From: Hofstenia miamia | Lineage: Eukaryota; Xenacoelomorpha; Acoela; Hofsteniidae | Direction of reading: 5' to 3' | NCBI GenBank assembly: GCA_900660155.1 | Contig: CABFPE010000077.1 | Coordinates: 1,520,407 to 1,584,406 of the forward strand | Length of the DNA: 64,000 nucleotides | In this document: one piece after another, positions 47,736 through 59,295 of the stretch | Position numbering within the stretch: the stretch's first letter is position 1 | Layout: each line of letters begins with the position of its first letter | The notes under the pieces: generated by a model | What the model saw: the letters and a program-made list of their open reading frames with translations, nothing else | Told to the model about the DNA's origin: nothing | Database searches by the model: none | Made by a program: the position numbers and the translations under genes

Positions 47736-48819
47736 TATGTATACTATATATCATTTTGTATACCAAGTGCGGAGCCTTCCAAAACATAGCATAAAATAAC
47801 TATCACATATATTGCATATGTGCTTTTCAAATAATTTTCTAAAAATTGAGGCTTATATGAAAAATTTAAGATGTCAATTTTTAGCCAAAACTAATATATT
47901 TGGAATGAATTTTCATATGATACTCAAGACATTATTTATTCACGTACTCTCTAGCAACATTGCCCAAAATATTTGTCGAAATATTTTTGTCTAAATATGC
48001 TAGGATCTCAATTCGGCATAAAATAATTGAATAGTATCTTATGCATTTTTCGTTTTGATCTCATGACTACATAAGAGTGCTTAGAATATAGATTTCTATC
48101 ACCTGATGTTTTCTGATTTTGGCAATATTATCAGGAAAATGTATTAGAATAACTAAAGGTGACATTTCTTTGCAGTAGAGATTTTCGACAAGAAAATTAT
48201 TTGAAAGGATTTCTAAATTCTAATTAATAGTGCACTTATCTGGTTACTCAAGATCTAATAAGTGACGTTTGCATTAAAAAGATTTGAAATCAATTTCTAA
48301 ATGTGATTTATTGTAAACTTATTAAGTGAACTATATTAACGGATGGTAAATTCCGAGGCAAAATTTCACATCAAGGAAAACACATAAATTGCACCATTAA
48401 TTTAGCGAATTCTATTTGAGCTGCAATTTATTAGCTGTGAAAATTTATAGCATTGTTAAAGATAAAACAAAGAAAAAAGTGAATTTTTTAAATTGAAACT
48501 TGTAGACGTGATTTAGTGGGTTTTAAAAATCAATCTTTCTCAATATTTTTTAGTGAAGATTGAAAATATAGTAAAAAATATGTCGTAAATTTCAAATCAA
48601 ACTATTGCATGCCTTGTTCTTTGTCATTAATTTAAGTAAACGCAATCTAATGCTAATTTTTATAGAGTAAATATTATTTAGAAACTTTAAAATGAATCAA
48701 TTTTAGACTAAGAAACACAGAACAGAAATACCGAACTAATTAGCATTATTTTTCGTGAATTAACTAATGAATTAGTTCATAAATAATAACAACATTAATT
48801 GCAACAAGCTATAAATCAA
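47736..48819. other. No recognisable gene
   Basis: AT-rich spacer downstream of LINE copy 2. The frame at 47812-47994 has no domain. Confidence 0.4.
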
Positions 48820-48877
48820 CAAAAACAAAAAAAAAAAAAAAAACAAAACAAAACAAAAAGTTATTTACAGAGGTGTT

Positions 48878-51145
48878 TCAGTTTACCCAGTTTTGCCATG
48901 CATTTAATCGTTTTGATGAACCTATTTTAAACTGATGGGCAAGTAGGTTCTCTTTTAGCAATCTTTTGAAAGATTTAATGTTCGGGGCATTTTTGATGTT
49001 TTTATCAAGACTGTTCCATAATTTCGTCACAGTTACTGCAAAAGAAGTATTGAATTTTTTACATTTTATTTTCTCATTATTTATGCAAGTTTTAGAGCGT
49101 AAATTGTAAGTAATTACTTCACTTAAGAAACTCGTAGATATTGATGGACTATTTATATGTTTGTAGAGTATTTCCAAGCTAGCTTGCATTATGTAGTATC
49201 TTGGAGAGAGCATTTGCAGTTGTTGTAGCTTGCTACCAGTATCCTGTTTACAAATTTGAAATAGAGTAGTTAGTGCCCAGTTGAATACAGTATTTATTCG
49301 CTCTTGATGTTCTACACTAATACAGTTTAGGAGTGTACATGCATACATGAATTGACTGAATACAAAGGAGTATAGAAGTTGTTTATTTTGTGATATCATC
49401 CTAATTTCCCTTAAGTAATGGACACCTGCTGCCATGTTTCTAACCTTGGTCTTTATGAATTTTGTGTATGAAAAATTAGAATCGATCTCCACTCCAAGAT
49501 ACTTTACAAATTTGGATTGTACAATTGGTGTGCTGTAGTTATCAACTGTTAACGAGAGATTTTTTGTTATTTGTATTTGTTCATTTGGAGCAAAGATTAT
49601 GAATTGTGTCTTTTTATTGTTCATAGTTAGTTTATTTTGAGAAAAATATTTTTTAATTAACCTGATGTTAGATTCTAATTGTCTTGTAGCGATTAATGCA
49701 CTTTTATGTCTACTAACAAGACATGTATCATCAGCATATTGGTATATATTGCAGGATACACTTTTTACAATGTCATTAATGTATAGTGTGAAGAGAATTG
49801 GCCCTAGCACACTACCCTGTGGGACACCCTTATTTGTATATTCATAAGTTGAATATATATTTCCCAGACGCACTCGTTGCTTTCTATTTGATATAAAGCT
49901 GCAAATCATATTTCGGGCGCTAATGTCAAAACCATAACATTGAAGCTTTCTGTCTAGAATATCAATATTCAGGCTATCAAACGCCTTGCTCAGGTCCAAT
50001 AGAGCTATGGAAGAACATACATTTCTATTTAATGCTAATCTTGTAGTCTCTGTAATTGAAAGTAAGGCATCTGTTGTGCTGAATCCGTTTCTAAATCCGA
50101 ATTGGCTATCTGCAAGTATGCTATTTTGTGTAATGTAAGCATTTATTTGCTTACTCAATAACTTTTCAAATACTTTGGAAAAGGGATTTGTGATGGTTAT
50201 TGGTCGATAATTTTCACCTAATAGAGGATCTCCTGATTTAAAAATGGGGGTTATTTCTGCTACTTTTAGTGGTGAAGGATAACTGTTCGTCTTTATGGCG
50301 TAATTAAAGATAAATTGTAGTGCTTCCACATACTGTTTAGCATATCTCTTGATTATGAAAATAGGTATCCCTGTACTCCCACATGATTTGCTGCTATCTA
50401 ATTTAGAAATGATCTTGAACAAATCGTATCTGCTGATGTAACTAAATGAGAAACAGCTTTTATTTCTGAGTGTAAATTCTTGAGTGATCTCCTGTCCATT
50501 ATAAGTGCCCAGGTTTTTAAAAATTGCATTTAAGTGGTTTGCAATTTGCTGGACATTTGTGGAAGTATTATTGCCAATCTTAAGCCTTTCAATATTGCAA
50601 CTTATGCCCTTGCCCTTACTTAAAGTTTTATTTATGTGTCTCCACTTGTCTTTATAGCTACTGATCTTTTCAAAAACAGCTTTATTTGATTTATGCGTAC
50701 TGGACGCAATTTCAGTTTCAAGTTCTTTATTGAGATCTTGGTACTCTTGAATAGTAATTGAGGGAGTTGCAGAGTTCAAGTCTTCCCATGCTGCCTTCTT
50801 TTTCTTTTCTAATGCTATTGCTCTGGAACTTCTACATTTAACTTTTCTGCAGGAAGCCACGTATTTTGTTTTATATGGTGCGCATTTATTTAGACAATAA
50901 TTAAACTGTTTTAAAAAGAAATGCATCATGCTATCTGCACTATTCATGATGTAGATGCGGTCCCAGGGAATGTTTTGCAGTTCCTGTATGAACGTCTCCT
51001 CACAAAAAGACGAAAAATCTCTATACCTAATCTTTTTGCGATCAGTATTTGACATGAGATGGTTGGATATGTAGATACACAAATGGTGATCGGAGAATGA
51101 GTTAAACATGTACGATGCGAAAAAAAGGTGACATTTCTGGGCCAT
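48878..51145 (-). CDS. ORF2 reverse transcriptase polypeptide, copy 2
   Basis: 755 residues. The first ~30 contain the closing motif of the endonuclease (NSFSDHHLCIYI, residues about 15-26), which shows that this frame once continued the upstream endonuclease. The reverse transcriptase follows: NYRPITI (about 312-318), LLDLSKAFDSL (catalytic Asp384), GVPQGSVLGPILF (about 440-452) and YQYADDT (Asp472/Asp473). A C-terminal domain extends beyond the thumb to a lysine-rich end. All core catalytic residues are present, and the frame is open through to the stop at 48878. The apparent start (MAQKCH) is a by-product of the upstream slip; it is not a natural start. Confidence 0.9.
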   Translation of the reverse strand: MAQKCHLFFASYMFNSFSDHHLCIYISNHLMSNTDRKKIRYRDFSSFCEETFIQELQNIPWDRIYIMNSADSMMHFFLKQFNYCLNKCAPYKTKYVASCRKVKCRSSRAIALEKKKKAAWEDLNSATPSITIQEYQDLNKELETEIASSTHKSNKAVFEKISSYKDKWRHINKTLSKGKGISCNIERLKIGNNTSTNVQQIANHLNAIFKNLGTYNGQEITQEFTLRNKSCFSFSYISRYDLFKIISKLDSSKSCGSTGIPIFIIKRYAKQYVEALQFIFNYAIKTNSYPSPLKVAEITPIFKSGDPLLGENYRPITITNPFSKVFEKLLSKQINAYITQNSILADSQFGFRNGFSTTDALLSITETTRLALNRNVCSSIALLDLSKAFDSLNIDILDRKLQCYGFDISARNMICSFISNRKQRVRLGNIYSTYEYTNKGVPQGSVLGPILFTLYINDIVKSVSCNIYQYADDTCLVSRHKSALIATRQLESNIRLIKKYFSQNKLTMNNKKTQFIIFAPNEQIQITKNLSLTVDNYSTPIVQSKFVKYLGVEIDSNFSYTKFIKTKVRNMAAGVHYLREIRMISQNKQLLYSFVFSQFMYACTLLNCISVEHQERINTVFNWALTTLFQICKQDTGSKLQQLQMLSPRYYIMQASLEILYKHINSPSISTSFLSEVITYNLRSKTCINNEKIKCKKFNTSFAVTVTKLWNSLDKNIKNAPNIKSFKRLLKENLLAHQFKIGSSKRLNAWQNWVN

Positions 51146-52082
51146 CAGACGAGTTTGTTATAAAGTAATCTATTAGAGATTTATGTCGTGTAGGCGTAGT
51201 TGCATTGATTATTTTTAAGTCCAGTGAGTCACAAAGGCTGTCAATAATAGAGGCTTCTCTTTCATCTAAGTAATTTATATTAAAATCACCTAAAGCATAA
51301 ATTACTTTGTTGTACTCTAAAGCCTTTTCTATCTCCGCTTTTTTAAAGTTAATAAATTCCTTGCCAAACTGCTTTCTTGGTGAGTAAGTAACATTCACCA
51401 ATCCGTTTTCTCTGCAATTTTGTCCTGAGTTTACCTCTATCCACATTGTTTCAAAATGTGGATGGGACTCTTCCAAGCTTAAACATCTAGTTGGAGACAT
51501 TCTCTTGGGTACTATTACCATCAGTCCACCACCCCGAGAAGCCCTGTTTTTGCAGAAAATTTCAAATTTCTCTTTCTTGAAGTTATACATATCGTCAGGG
51601 GCATTGCTCAGCCAGGTTTCCGTAATCGTCCATATTGTATTTTCATCTAATTGATTGAACATTTCTCTGAAGGCATTTCTGTGAGCAGACAAACTTCTAG
51701 CATTTATGTAAGCAAATTTCATATTTTGTTTGAAGTTTTGAATAATAGAATGCAAGTCATAACTATCATATATGTGGGGTCCAGGGTTTGGGTGAATGTT
51801 CCCCGAGAGTAAAAGTAAATTTAAAAGAGTATGAAGTGCAATCAAAACATATGCATGACAACAAAGGGTTAGCACTGTACAGAGTTTTATATTTTTTACA
51901 TAATTTCTCCTATGCGCATATCTAGTTTGACCATGATTACATATATGTGGGTAATGCGCCGAATAATCTTTTGCCTGCAACATTAATATTAATACAATAA
52001 CTAGAACGAAAATTAACCTGTCCATCTTCTTTAGAACAGGGTGATAAGTCTTTATATTTGTACTGATGCTTTCAGTTTCCAT
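51102..52082 (-). pseudogene. N-terminal membrane/2A-like region plus AP-endonuclease, copy 2 ORF2
   Basis: 326 residues with the same layout as copy 1: a hydrophobic segment at about 22-36, a second at about 66-93, SGNIHPNPGP at 93-102, then endonuclease motifs YINARS, TETW, RGGGLMV, VTYSPR, LGDFNIN and LIDYFIT. It ends prematurely in FFRIVHV because the T-run after the MSP codons has 7 bases in element sense. Copy 1 has 5; 6 would keep the nuclease and reverse transcriptase in one frame. The ATG sits one base after the ORF1 stop. Confidence 0.88.
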
Positions 52083-52083
52083 G

Positions 52084-53155
52084 TTATCTCGAGAGTTCTG
52101 CTATTAATGACTTAACTGAGCTATCAATTAATGTCCTTAGGAGTGACTTAATTTCATTTGAGTTTGAAATAGCTTCTGATCGCACTATTTCACTATAAGA
52201 TGTGTTGTGTGGACGTCTAGTTCTATATATTGGGACGCTTGGTACATTAGTATTAGACTGTGGATATCTTCTATTTTGAAAGTTTGATACATCTTTCTGG
52301 TAGTGACCAAAGAATGACTTTATCTGAACCACAATTTTTGCTACTCCGAAATTTGACAGATGTATATTATCCTTTGCTAGCATTTTTCCATTAATTAACT
52401 TTGGTGCAGTTAAGAAGTGTCTAAAAGTTTCGATTTTTTCAATTGACATATGTTCAGTTTGCATTTTTCCAATAATCTGATTGAATTTCACTATTTTACT
52501 ATTAACACAGAGTTTATCTTCAACTAGAATTGGTGTTACTTCCATTAGTATAATCTTCTTTGGAGAGAATTTAGATTTAACAATCTCTATTAGTTCTGAT
52601 AAATCATTTTGGAATTCTGATTCTTCCAGTCCATCTATTGCATCTATAATGCCAGTATTTAAGATAATTGTGTTCACATTCTTTTTAGGGTATTTACCAC
52701 AGATATCTACCAGGTCTTTTGTATTTTTTCCTTTATAGGAGTGTAAAGCACACTTTTCATTTCTAATTAGCTTCTCAGCACGAACACGCTTTAGGATAGA
52801 ATTTCCAATGGCCAAAATTGTTGTGTTTTCATGTATCTCTTTAGCACATGATTTTTCGAAAACTGGTGACGCTTGAACTAAATCTTTAGTTGTTTCACTC
52901 ATGTTGTTGTCAGAAACCGAATTTGGTATTGGTGAGCATACAATCTGATTTGAATTCAAATTTTTCGCGCTTAGTTTAAATAATTCTAACAGAGCCTTTG
53001 CAGCAAGATTTTTATCAAGCTTTTGGAACATTTGATGCAAAGAAGTCTTAGATTTTGAATAAAGTAGGTTAGATACTTCATCATAATCATCAATACCTGC
53101 AAAAATTTCTTGATGGAGATAATCAAAAAGTTGACCATCAGTGGACTGTCCCATC

Positions 53156-53157
<2 letters not shown>
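52084..53157 (-). CDS. LINE ORF1, SGNH-hydrolase (esterase) protein, copy 2
   Basis: Intact, 357 residues, differing from copy 1 only at three positions (Met for Ile in EHMSIEK, Ile for Thr in VPIYRT, Arg for Lys in LLRTLID). All SGNH residues are kept: Ser120 in GNS, Asn167 in NTG, and Asp263/His266 in DNIHLS. The maintained frame in both copies contrasts with the broken ORF2s and fits a recently active family. The frame ends in SR-stop, overlapping the TAACATG junction. Confidence 0.9.

Positions 53158-53229
<72 letters not shown>
53158..53229. repeat. (AAT)n tract at the 5' junction of LINE copy 2
   Basis: About 24 AAT units directly outside the ORF1 start codon, longer than at copy 1 but with the same junction. 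Confidence 0.95.
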
Positions 53230-55219
53230 TATACATTTACAAAGATTTGAATTTAGAAAAATTAAATTAAAAAATTTTTGGATATCATTCTAGCACTTAG
53301 TAAGTTAGTAAATATTAAAATTCTATTGATTTTGAATTCATTTGTGTACTGTTTTAAAACACCATAGGCCTTAGTGTACATATAGAATAATAGCAGCTCA
53401 TTAATCATCTGTAATCACTAACAATACTCGTAATGCGTTTCCCATTAGTTGACACAAAAACGCGTTAGTTCACATAATAGTTAACGCTGTCTTAGAATAC
53501 TTTCATAAATAGAGTTGTGTAGGTAATAACTCTGACTTGATGACGTCATATTTGAAACATTCAAGTGAAATTAGGAAATGAAATGTGTATCTTCATTTTC
53601 TACCATATCAGATTCTTTGATTAGGTACTAGTTTAATAGAAACTCTAAGGAAGTAAGATGATTACATCATATCCTTATTTTTACAAATACAGATTTTATT
53701 AATAATTTCTTTCTGCTATGATCATAGAATTGTCGAAGTTGCTGGGAAACTTTCGCTTGTCCGCCAGGTGATAAATGTATACAGGAAGCCATCGATTTAA
53801 GATTTCATTTTGCCTGTCAGCACCGGCAACTTGATACAATTTCAATAATTATTTCACATTTGCATTTTTCTTCCCTGAATTCAATTGATTTTCCAGACCC
53901 TTCGGCAAAGTAGGTTATTAAACGATAGCTAACCATAATCAAAACTTTAATTTCCTATAATGTATGAGCTTTCCTTATTTTTTTCAATTTTCGTATTTTT
54001 ATCTATTTAATCCTAGTCAAATCTTGCATCAACCATTAAAATTTGGTTACCAATTTTTTTCAAACGTTTATGCAAGATTTAAATTACATTTTAGACTTTT
54101 TTGGGTAATTTGGAAGTAGATTGATAGTTATTTAAAAAGATCACTTTCCAGTATTGAAGAACTACTCATATCACTCAACAGGTGCGTTGTGCACCGAAAA
54201 AATGGTGGAGGGGCTTAAAAAATTTATAATTATTAATTAATAAACATTTTTTTGGATGCAAAAAACGAGTTTTTAGTTCCCATTTTCCACTCTAGCAAGT
54301 TTAAATCAAAACTGTATACTGAGAGATTTTTAATTTCGGTTCTTTCAAAGGCCATAGTTTGGTTAGCTAACCCTACAAATCTTTACACACATTCAAAGTT
54401 TTCTTTCCCTGATGCTTAGAAAATTCTTTATAACAATATTTTTTAAAAACTTTTTCTTACTGCGAATAAATTTTTTGAATTTTATGCGTTTTCCGACTGT
54501 GGATTGATGGTGTTGTGGTTAATAGATCTAATAATCCCCGGTGAGGAATCATTGACATTGTCGGATTAGTTAAGATATTTTTATGATTTGCTTATTGATT
54601 ATAATCCATTAAATCAATTATCTCCGAGAAGTTGATGACATGGACTATCGAAACAAACAGTTAAATGCCTCCCTGGGCTAAATTTATCGAATTTTGTTAG
54701 ACGATCTTTCTTTCATTTCAACTCTTGTTTGTTAATTATGTCATATGCTATTAGTCACAAAAGTATTTTCTTTAAAATTATAAACATCTATTGTCATATC
54801 AAATCATTTTAATTTAAAATCGTTTATCATCTATTAGAGAGTAACAATAGAATCCTTTGCAAGAGTTTCTTATTTTTTCTTTTGGACTAAAAAGTTCAGT
54901 GAATTTTTTGATCAGACATTTAGTTTCCATTATAGATCCCCCAATTTGGGACTCATTAATAAAATCAAAATCATTATGGTTGCAGGTTGCTATGATAAAA
55001 TTTAACAAGAAATTATATTTAGTTCAGTATTTTGGCTCTCAGAATTCCCACAAATTGTGATATTTAAATTTTACTGAAATCCTGTTACATTAGCTGGTTT
55101 TGATAAAAAACTTTTTCAAAATATGTATTCACAATGAAAACATTAATGGTGGACAAAATAATTGAATTTTGTTCTGAATTGCCATTACTTATCGATATCG
55201 GTTTTAATACGCAGGCTTA
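53230..55219. other. No recognisable gene
   Basis: AT-rich spacer. Overlapping frames at 54814-55060 on both strands have no family match. A CAGGTGCGTTGTGCACC motif near 54180 resembles a transposon tip, but has no partner. Confidence 0.4.
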
Positions 55220-55227
55220 AACATAAT

Positions 55228-57008
55228 CAGGGATGCTATCAGCAAAGCTGAATACAGCGCTTAATTCAGCTAACCACTCATTTTGCTTTCAGAGCTGCAC
55301 GTGTTTAATCGTGATAAATTTCTTGAACACACATCATTGTTCGCTAACTTGACTAATAAAATAATGTTTTATTATAATATTTTCAGGTCAGATTTGAAAA
55401 ATGCCTTCTAATCAAAGATATTTTGATGCTGTTACTGGCAACAAAATGAAGTGCAAGCATTGCCAGGATACTGTGAAATATGTGAATTCGCACCTTCACT
55501 CAACTATCTTGCCAAATCATATTCTTACAAAGCACCCAGATATCCTTACACTTGGCCAAAAAGCAAAAGGTACCAAAAATTTCTGACTTCTTCACTGCAA
55601 ATAAAAGTACCTTACCAAACCTACCAATGTTGGATCGCCGAGCTATTGCAGCGGGTTGCTCAAAACACGTGCTACCATTTGATTTAGTTGAAGACAAAAT
55701 CTTTCAATGGGCGTATGATTGTAAAACAAAAAACAGAGAAAAAATATCATCAAGAGTTTCTGGCTCGTGATTGGAGAGAAAAAAATACAAAAGGACTTGA
55801 GAGGATGATTCGCCACAGTACTTCTGGACGGATGGAAGAATCCTTTAAATGGGTAAAGCCACATGTGCTATATCATATCCACTGGAGGAAACCAGATTTA
55901 TTATCTGAAAAGCGTTTTGGTTAATGACAAAACAGCGTCAATCTTTTTGCTATCTTGAAAAATGTTATTCAAAACCTGATTAGTGGTGGCACTAAGGTTA
56001 TTGCAGTTGTTGGAGATAATGCTCCTTCAATCCAGACTTCTTTCAAATTAATGAGTACCAAATTTCCGTTAATTCTTTATTCAGGCTGTGTGGCACATAT
56101 CCTTAATCTATTGATGGGTGATGTTTTCAAACACGTGGAATCTGTTAAGCACATTATGGGAATTATTGACAATCTTGTAAAAGAAGACAAGATTCCCCGT
56201 TATACTGTCATGAGATGGAACTCTCAATACGATACCATTAATAAAGCATCTGAGAGAGTTATTCAATGGAGAAGACATCCCAAACTTTGAACGAACTCGA
56301 CAAATCATGAAAGAGGTTGCAATTAAGTTGGATCGTGCTCAAAATGATTCTGTGAACTTTTCCGATTTTGTCAATGGTTTCAGTTTAAAAACATGAAGCT
56401 GCCAGATCATTTGCGGAACGATTTGACGATGTTTTGGACAAAGCGTTGGAAGATGTCCGGTAAAGGTACACTTGGCAAGGTTTGTTCCTTCTTGAGAAAC
56501 GTTTTGTTTTCGGAGGAGAAACACCTGTTTGATATTTAGGATCAAAGGGAAGATTATTTTGACCGCAAGTGGGTTGAATCATTTTTACCACCCGGTAAAA
56601 TTCAAGAATTTGATGCTTAAAGGATTGAAATTGATGATTTGGAAACACTTGGCCACAATATATTAATCACGAGAACTACCGTATCCACTGAAGCCTTGCC
56701 AATGCTGTTAAAAAGGTTCTGATTTCAGAAGCTTGTGTAGAAAGCATTTTCAAAACACAAACTTGTTCATTCAACCTTACGGGCAAACCTTAAAGCCGAA
56801 ATTGATTAGTTGTATATCCGCTATAACGTTGAGAAAATCACGGACATTGCATATGAACAAAACCAATTGTTTCAACAAGATTTGGAGTTTTTGAAGTTTT
56901 TTAATAAAATGTTTGAACCGTTTTTAAAAGATTACTGAATTCAGCATTTGGAGAATGCTGTTCAGCATTCAGCATTTTTGTGCTGTATTCAGCTAATGAG
57001 GCATCCCT
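55228..57008 (+). mobile_element. Autonomous-type hAT transposon, decayed, with perfect TIR tips and TSD
   Basis: A 1781-bp element with tips CAGGGATGC...GCATCCCTG, flanked by identical octamers AACATAAT (55220-55227 and 57009-57016). GCTGAATACAGC near the left tip recurs inverted as GCTGTATTCAGC at the right, and TTCAGCATT-type repeats cluster inside the right end, as expected for transposase-binding subterminal repeats. The interior carries a plus-strand hAT transposase gene broken by stops and frameshifts. Confidence 0.93.
55401..56937 (+). pseudogene. hAT transposase with BED zinc finger, broken
   Basis: Order of domains matches hAT transposases. A BED-type zinc finger comes first, with CKHC (about 55451-55462) and later histidines in HILTKHP. 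An RRAIAAG...LPFDLVED segment follows, then the catalytic core with VIAVVGDNAPSIQ, GCVAHILNLL and VMRWNSQYDTI (about 55995-56235). The C-terminal dimerisation region has AFSKHKLVHSTLRANLK (about 56743-56795). Frames change near 55560, between 55760 and 55960, and near 56270, and stops such as those near 56537 and 56618 interrupt it. The family's C-terminal block is recognisable up to just before the right tip. It cannot make a functional transposase. Confidence 0.85.
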
Positions 57009-57082
57009 GAACATAATTAAAAATATTTGTATGATTATTATTTACAATTTTATTAATCAAAATTATTCTTTGCTATTTTTAG

Positions 57083-57280
57083 TGCCATCTATTGTCTTCG
57101 TTATTTATTCAAAAATGGAGGATGAAGCGTCATCGGATGTGGAACGCCTTTTGTCATCAGATGACTATCTGGTTTCGATATCTACCAAAAACCTCAATTA
57201 CTTAGTGAGAAACCTTCCAGAAAAACAGGTTGCTAAAATCAAACAACACAGAAGAACTTTAAAAAATCGCGGTTACGCTT
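57083..57280 (+). CDS. First coding exon of a Maf-family bZIP transcription factor
   Basis: The acceptor-like TTTGCTATTTTTAG ends at 57082, and the ATG at 57115 sits in AAAAATGG. From there 55 codons plus one base run to a strong donor, GTAAGA, at 57281. The protein starts MEDEASSDVERLL, then LVSISTKNLNYLVRNL and QVAKIKQHRRTLKNRGYA. The last two align with the extended homology region and start of the basic region of Maf proteins, where the RRTLKNRGYA signature is nearly invariant. The short N-terminus fits small Mafs, which lack an activation domain, pair with CNC-type bZIP partners and bind MARE/antioxidant elements. One position usually Arg is His (KQHRRT). The rest of the basic region and the leucine zipper must lie in a downstream exon, which is not visible in the remaining 6.7 kb. 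A hAT transposon ends 74 bp upstream. Confidence 0.75.
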
Positions 57281-59019
57281 GTAAGAGTTTTACCGATATT
57301 GTAGTTTAGATCTCGATTCACAGTGCATTGTTTCCTATTTAACAAAATCAAATATTTTTAATTGCTTGCGTTTTAACTGAAATGTTTTATACCGCGTGTT
57401 AATGTTCTTTCCCAATAAACAATGATATCGCATTATGAATATAGCAATGTTACGTGATGTGCTTTATAACTCCTTACACAAAATCTTGACAAACTTCCTG
57501 ATTATTGTCACAGAACACGGTTGCTAAAATACGAACGATGTTGACAACCTTAAACAATGTAGTTTGGCATACAACTATATATTGGGTATTTCGTTTTAGT
57601 GCGTTCCAGCTGAATACCTGCGGAACAGCAATGTTGCAACAATTTGAGAACTGATTCCCCTACTGATTATAATGAATTCAACAGCTTAAAGCAGTTGTTA
57701 AGGAATGCAATGAAATATTACATTTCTCATTTTAGAATGAATAATTGGCATTTTTGACAACCCATATCCTTTGAGACATCAACTGAAAGACGACTAATGG
57801 CGCCTAATGTAGAAGAAAGATTGTGCATTATTATTAAGTGATCGATTTCACTTCTAGGCAAGAGATGAACTTTAAAATCTAAGTTTTGATGGTATTTTGT
57901 GAGTTTGATTTTATGAAGTATTTGTCTTGGTCACCTCGTCTGCAGACTTATATTTAACGTTTTCCACCGCCTTTTGTCAATTTCAAGGCCATATTCTTCA
58001 AGTGTTAAAATTATTGGGCTTTTGAGGATAAAATAATTTTTTACTAATATCAATTTACATTTTTATATTGAAATGATGTGAGCTGAATATTGTAACATGA
58101 GATGGTTCAATATGCGGTAGTCGACTATATTGTGGGAATTATCAATATTTTCTTGCGTTTAGTCCTTCAGAAAACCGAAGGGAAAATTTTTCCAATTAAA
58201 TGATTTTTACAACGGAAATAACATCGATATCTCATGTCAAGCTATTTTAACTAGTGCAAATTCAAACCACATTTCTGTATCACATCGTTTACATATCTTA
58301 TTATTCCATTTTAAAAACGGAAAATTTATCCATAATAACACAACAAAATACAAATAAACCTGGCATACGACGTTAACCTTAGAGTGTAGCCTTGTATTAT
58401 AAAGGTTTTTTCGTAATTCCTGGTCGGTGTTTGCCTGCTTTAATTGCACAGTTATATTGTTTATTCAGCTTAAGTGTTTTAATGTTTTGTTGGAATGTGT
58501 CTATCAATCAACAACCCATTTAGTAATCAGAGAGCTAGAAAAATATTCACGAAGAAAGTATATTATTCCCTATCAAAATCAGCGCACCACTTAACAATTA
58601 AACGGTATTTAGAGCCTAAAGAAGAGAATTGCGCATTCAATTTCACATGTCATGTAACCAGTGGTTTGTTCGTATGCAATACAGCTTCCAGAATTCTCAC
58701 ACTGGTACAAAGTATAATTTTCCCCAGTTTCGTATTTTTTTGCAAAAGCAACAGCAATTTTACTTGCATGTTTTAAAATCGATTACGTTGATGCAATTTA
58801 TCAGCATATTACGTCCTTGCAATTAGCTGCTTTATAAGATTTAGCTTAAACTGCACCTGCAGTTTATCAAGTTTTACAAAATCCTTAAAAATTTCTGTAA
58901 TTTTATTTAGTTTTTGCTGTTGTATAAAGGTTAGCATAAAAAAATCCAAGAAAAAATGAGTATGTAAAGCAGTAGTTGCTGATCCTTCTTGTAAAAAGAC
59001 CTCTTCAAGCACTATGAAC
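57281..59019. other. Probable intron of the Maf-like gene; no other feature
   Basis: Follows the splice donor at 57281. I looked for a bZIP continuation (a basic ASCR-type region or a leucine heptad) on the plus strand and did not find it. The frame at 58495-58776 is not bZIP-like. Confidence 0.45.
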
Positions 59020-59295
59020 CAGGGGCGGATACAGAAAAAATTTTTAGAGGGGGCCCTATGTAGAACAAAATGATAACTGCATAATTAGCTACCAGTAGGA
59101 AGGGCACAAAGTATTGAATTTTCAATTTTTAAAATTCATCACTATGCACGGGCTTCACCACCATGCACTGACTCCAAAAATGAAAATGTAGAAATTGTGC
59201 AATTTTTCAAGACTAAGCACAAATTTTTTCAAATTTCAAATTACGATTTATTAATAGCATGTTGTTTTTACATTTTTGCATTATGCACTATATAA

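Larger units (their letters stand above)
48820..53157 (-). mobile_element. Esterase-type non-LTR retrotransposon (CR1/Jockey superfamily), copy 2
   Basis: A minus-strand LINE of about 4.3 kb and the more complete of the pair. ORF1 is at 52084-53157; ORF2 is split only by a homopolymer slip near 51120-51126 into 51102-52082 (N-terminal region plus endonuclease) and 48878-51145 (end of nuclease plus full reverse transcriptase). The 3' tail is TTTTG/poly-T-rich in element sense (48817-48859). The 5' end joins a long (AAT)n tract. Its flanks differ from those of copy 1, so the two arose by separate insertions and not by duplication of the region. Confidence 0.92.
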
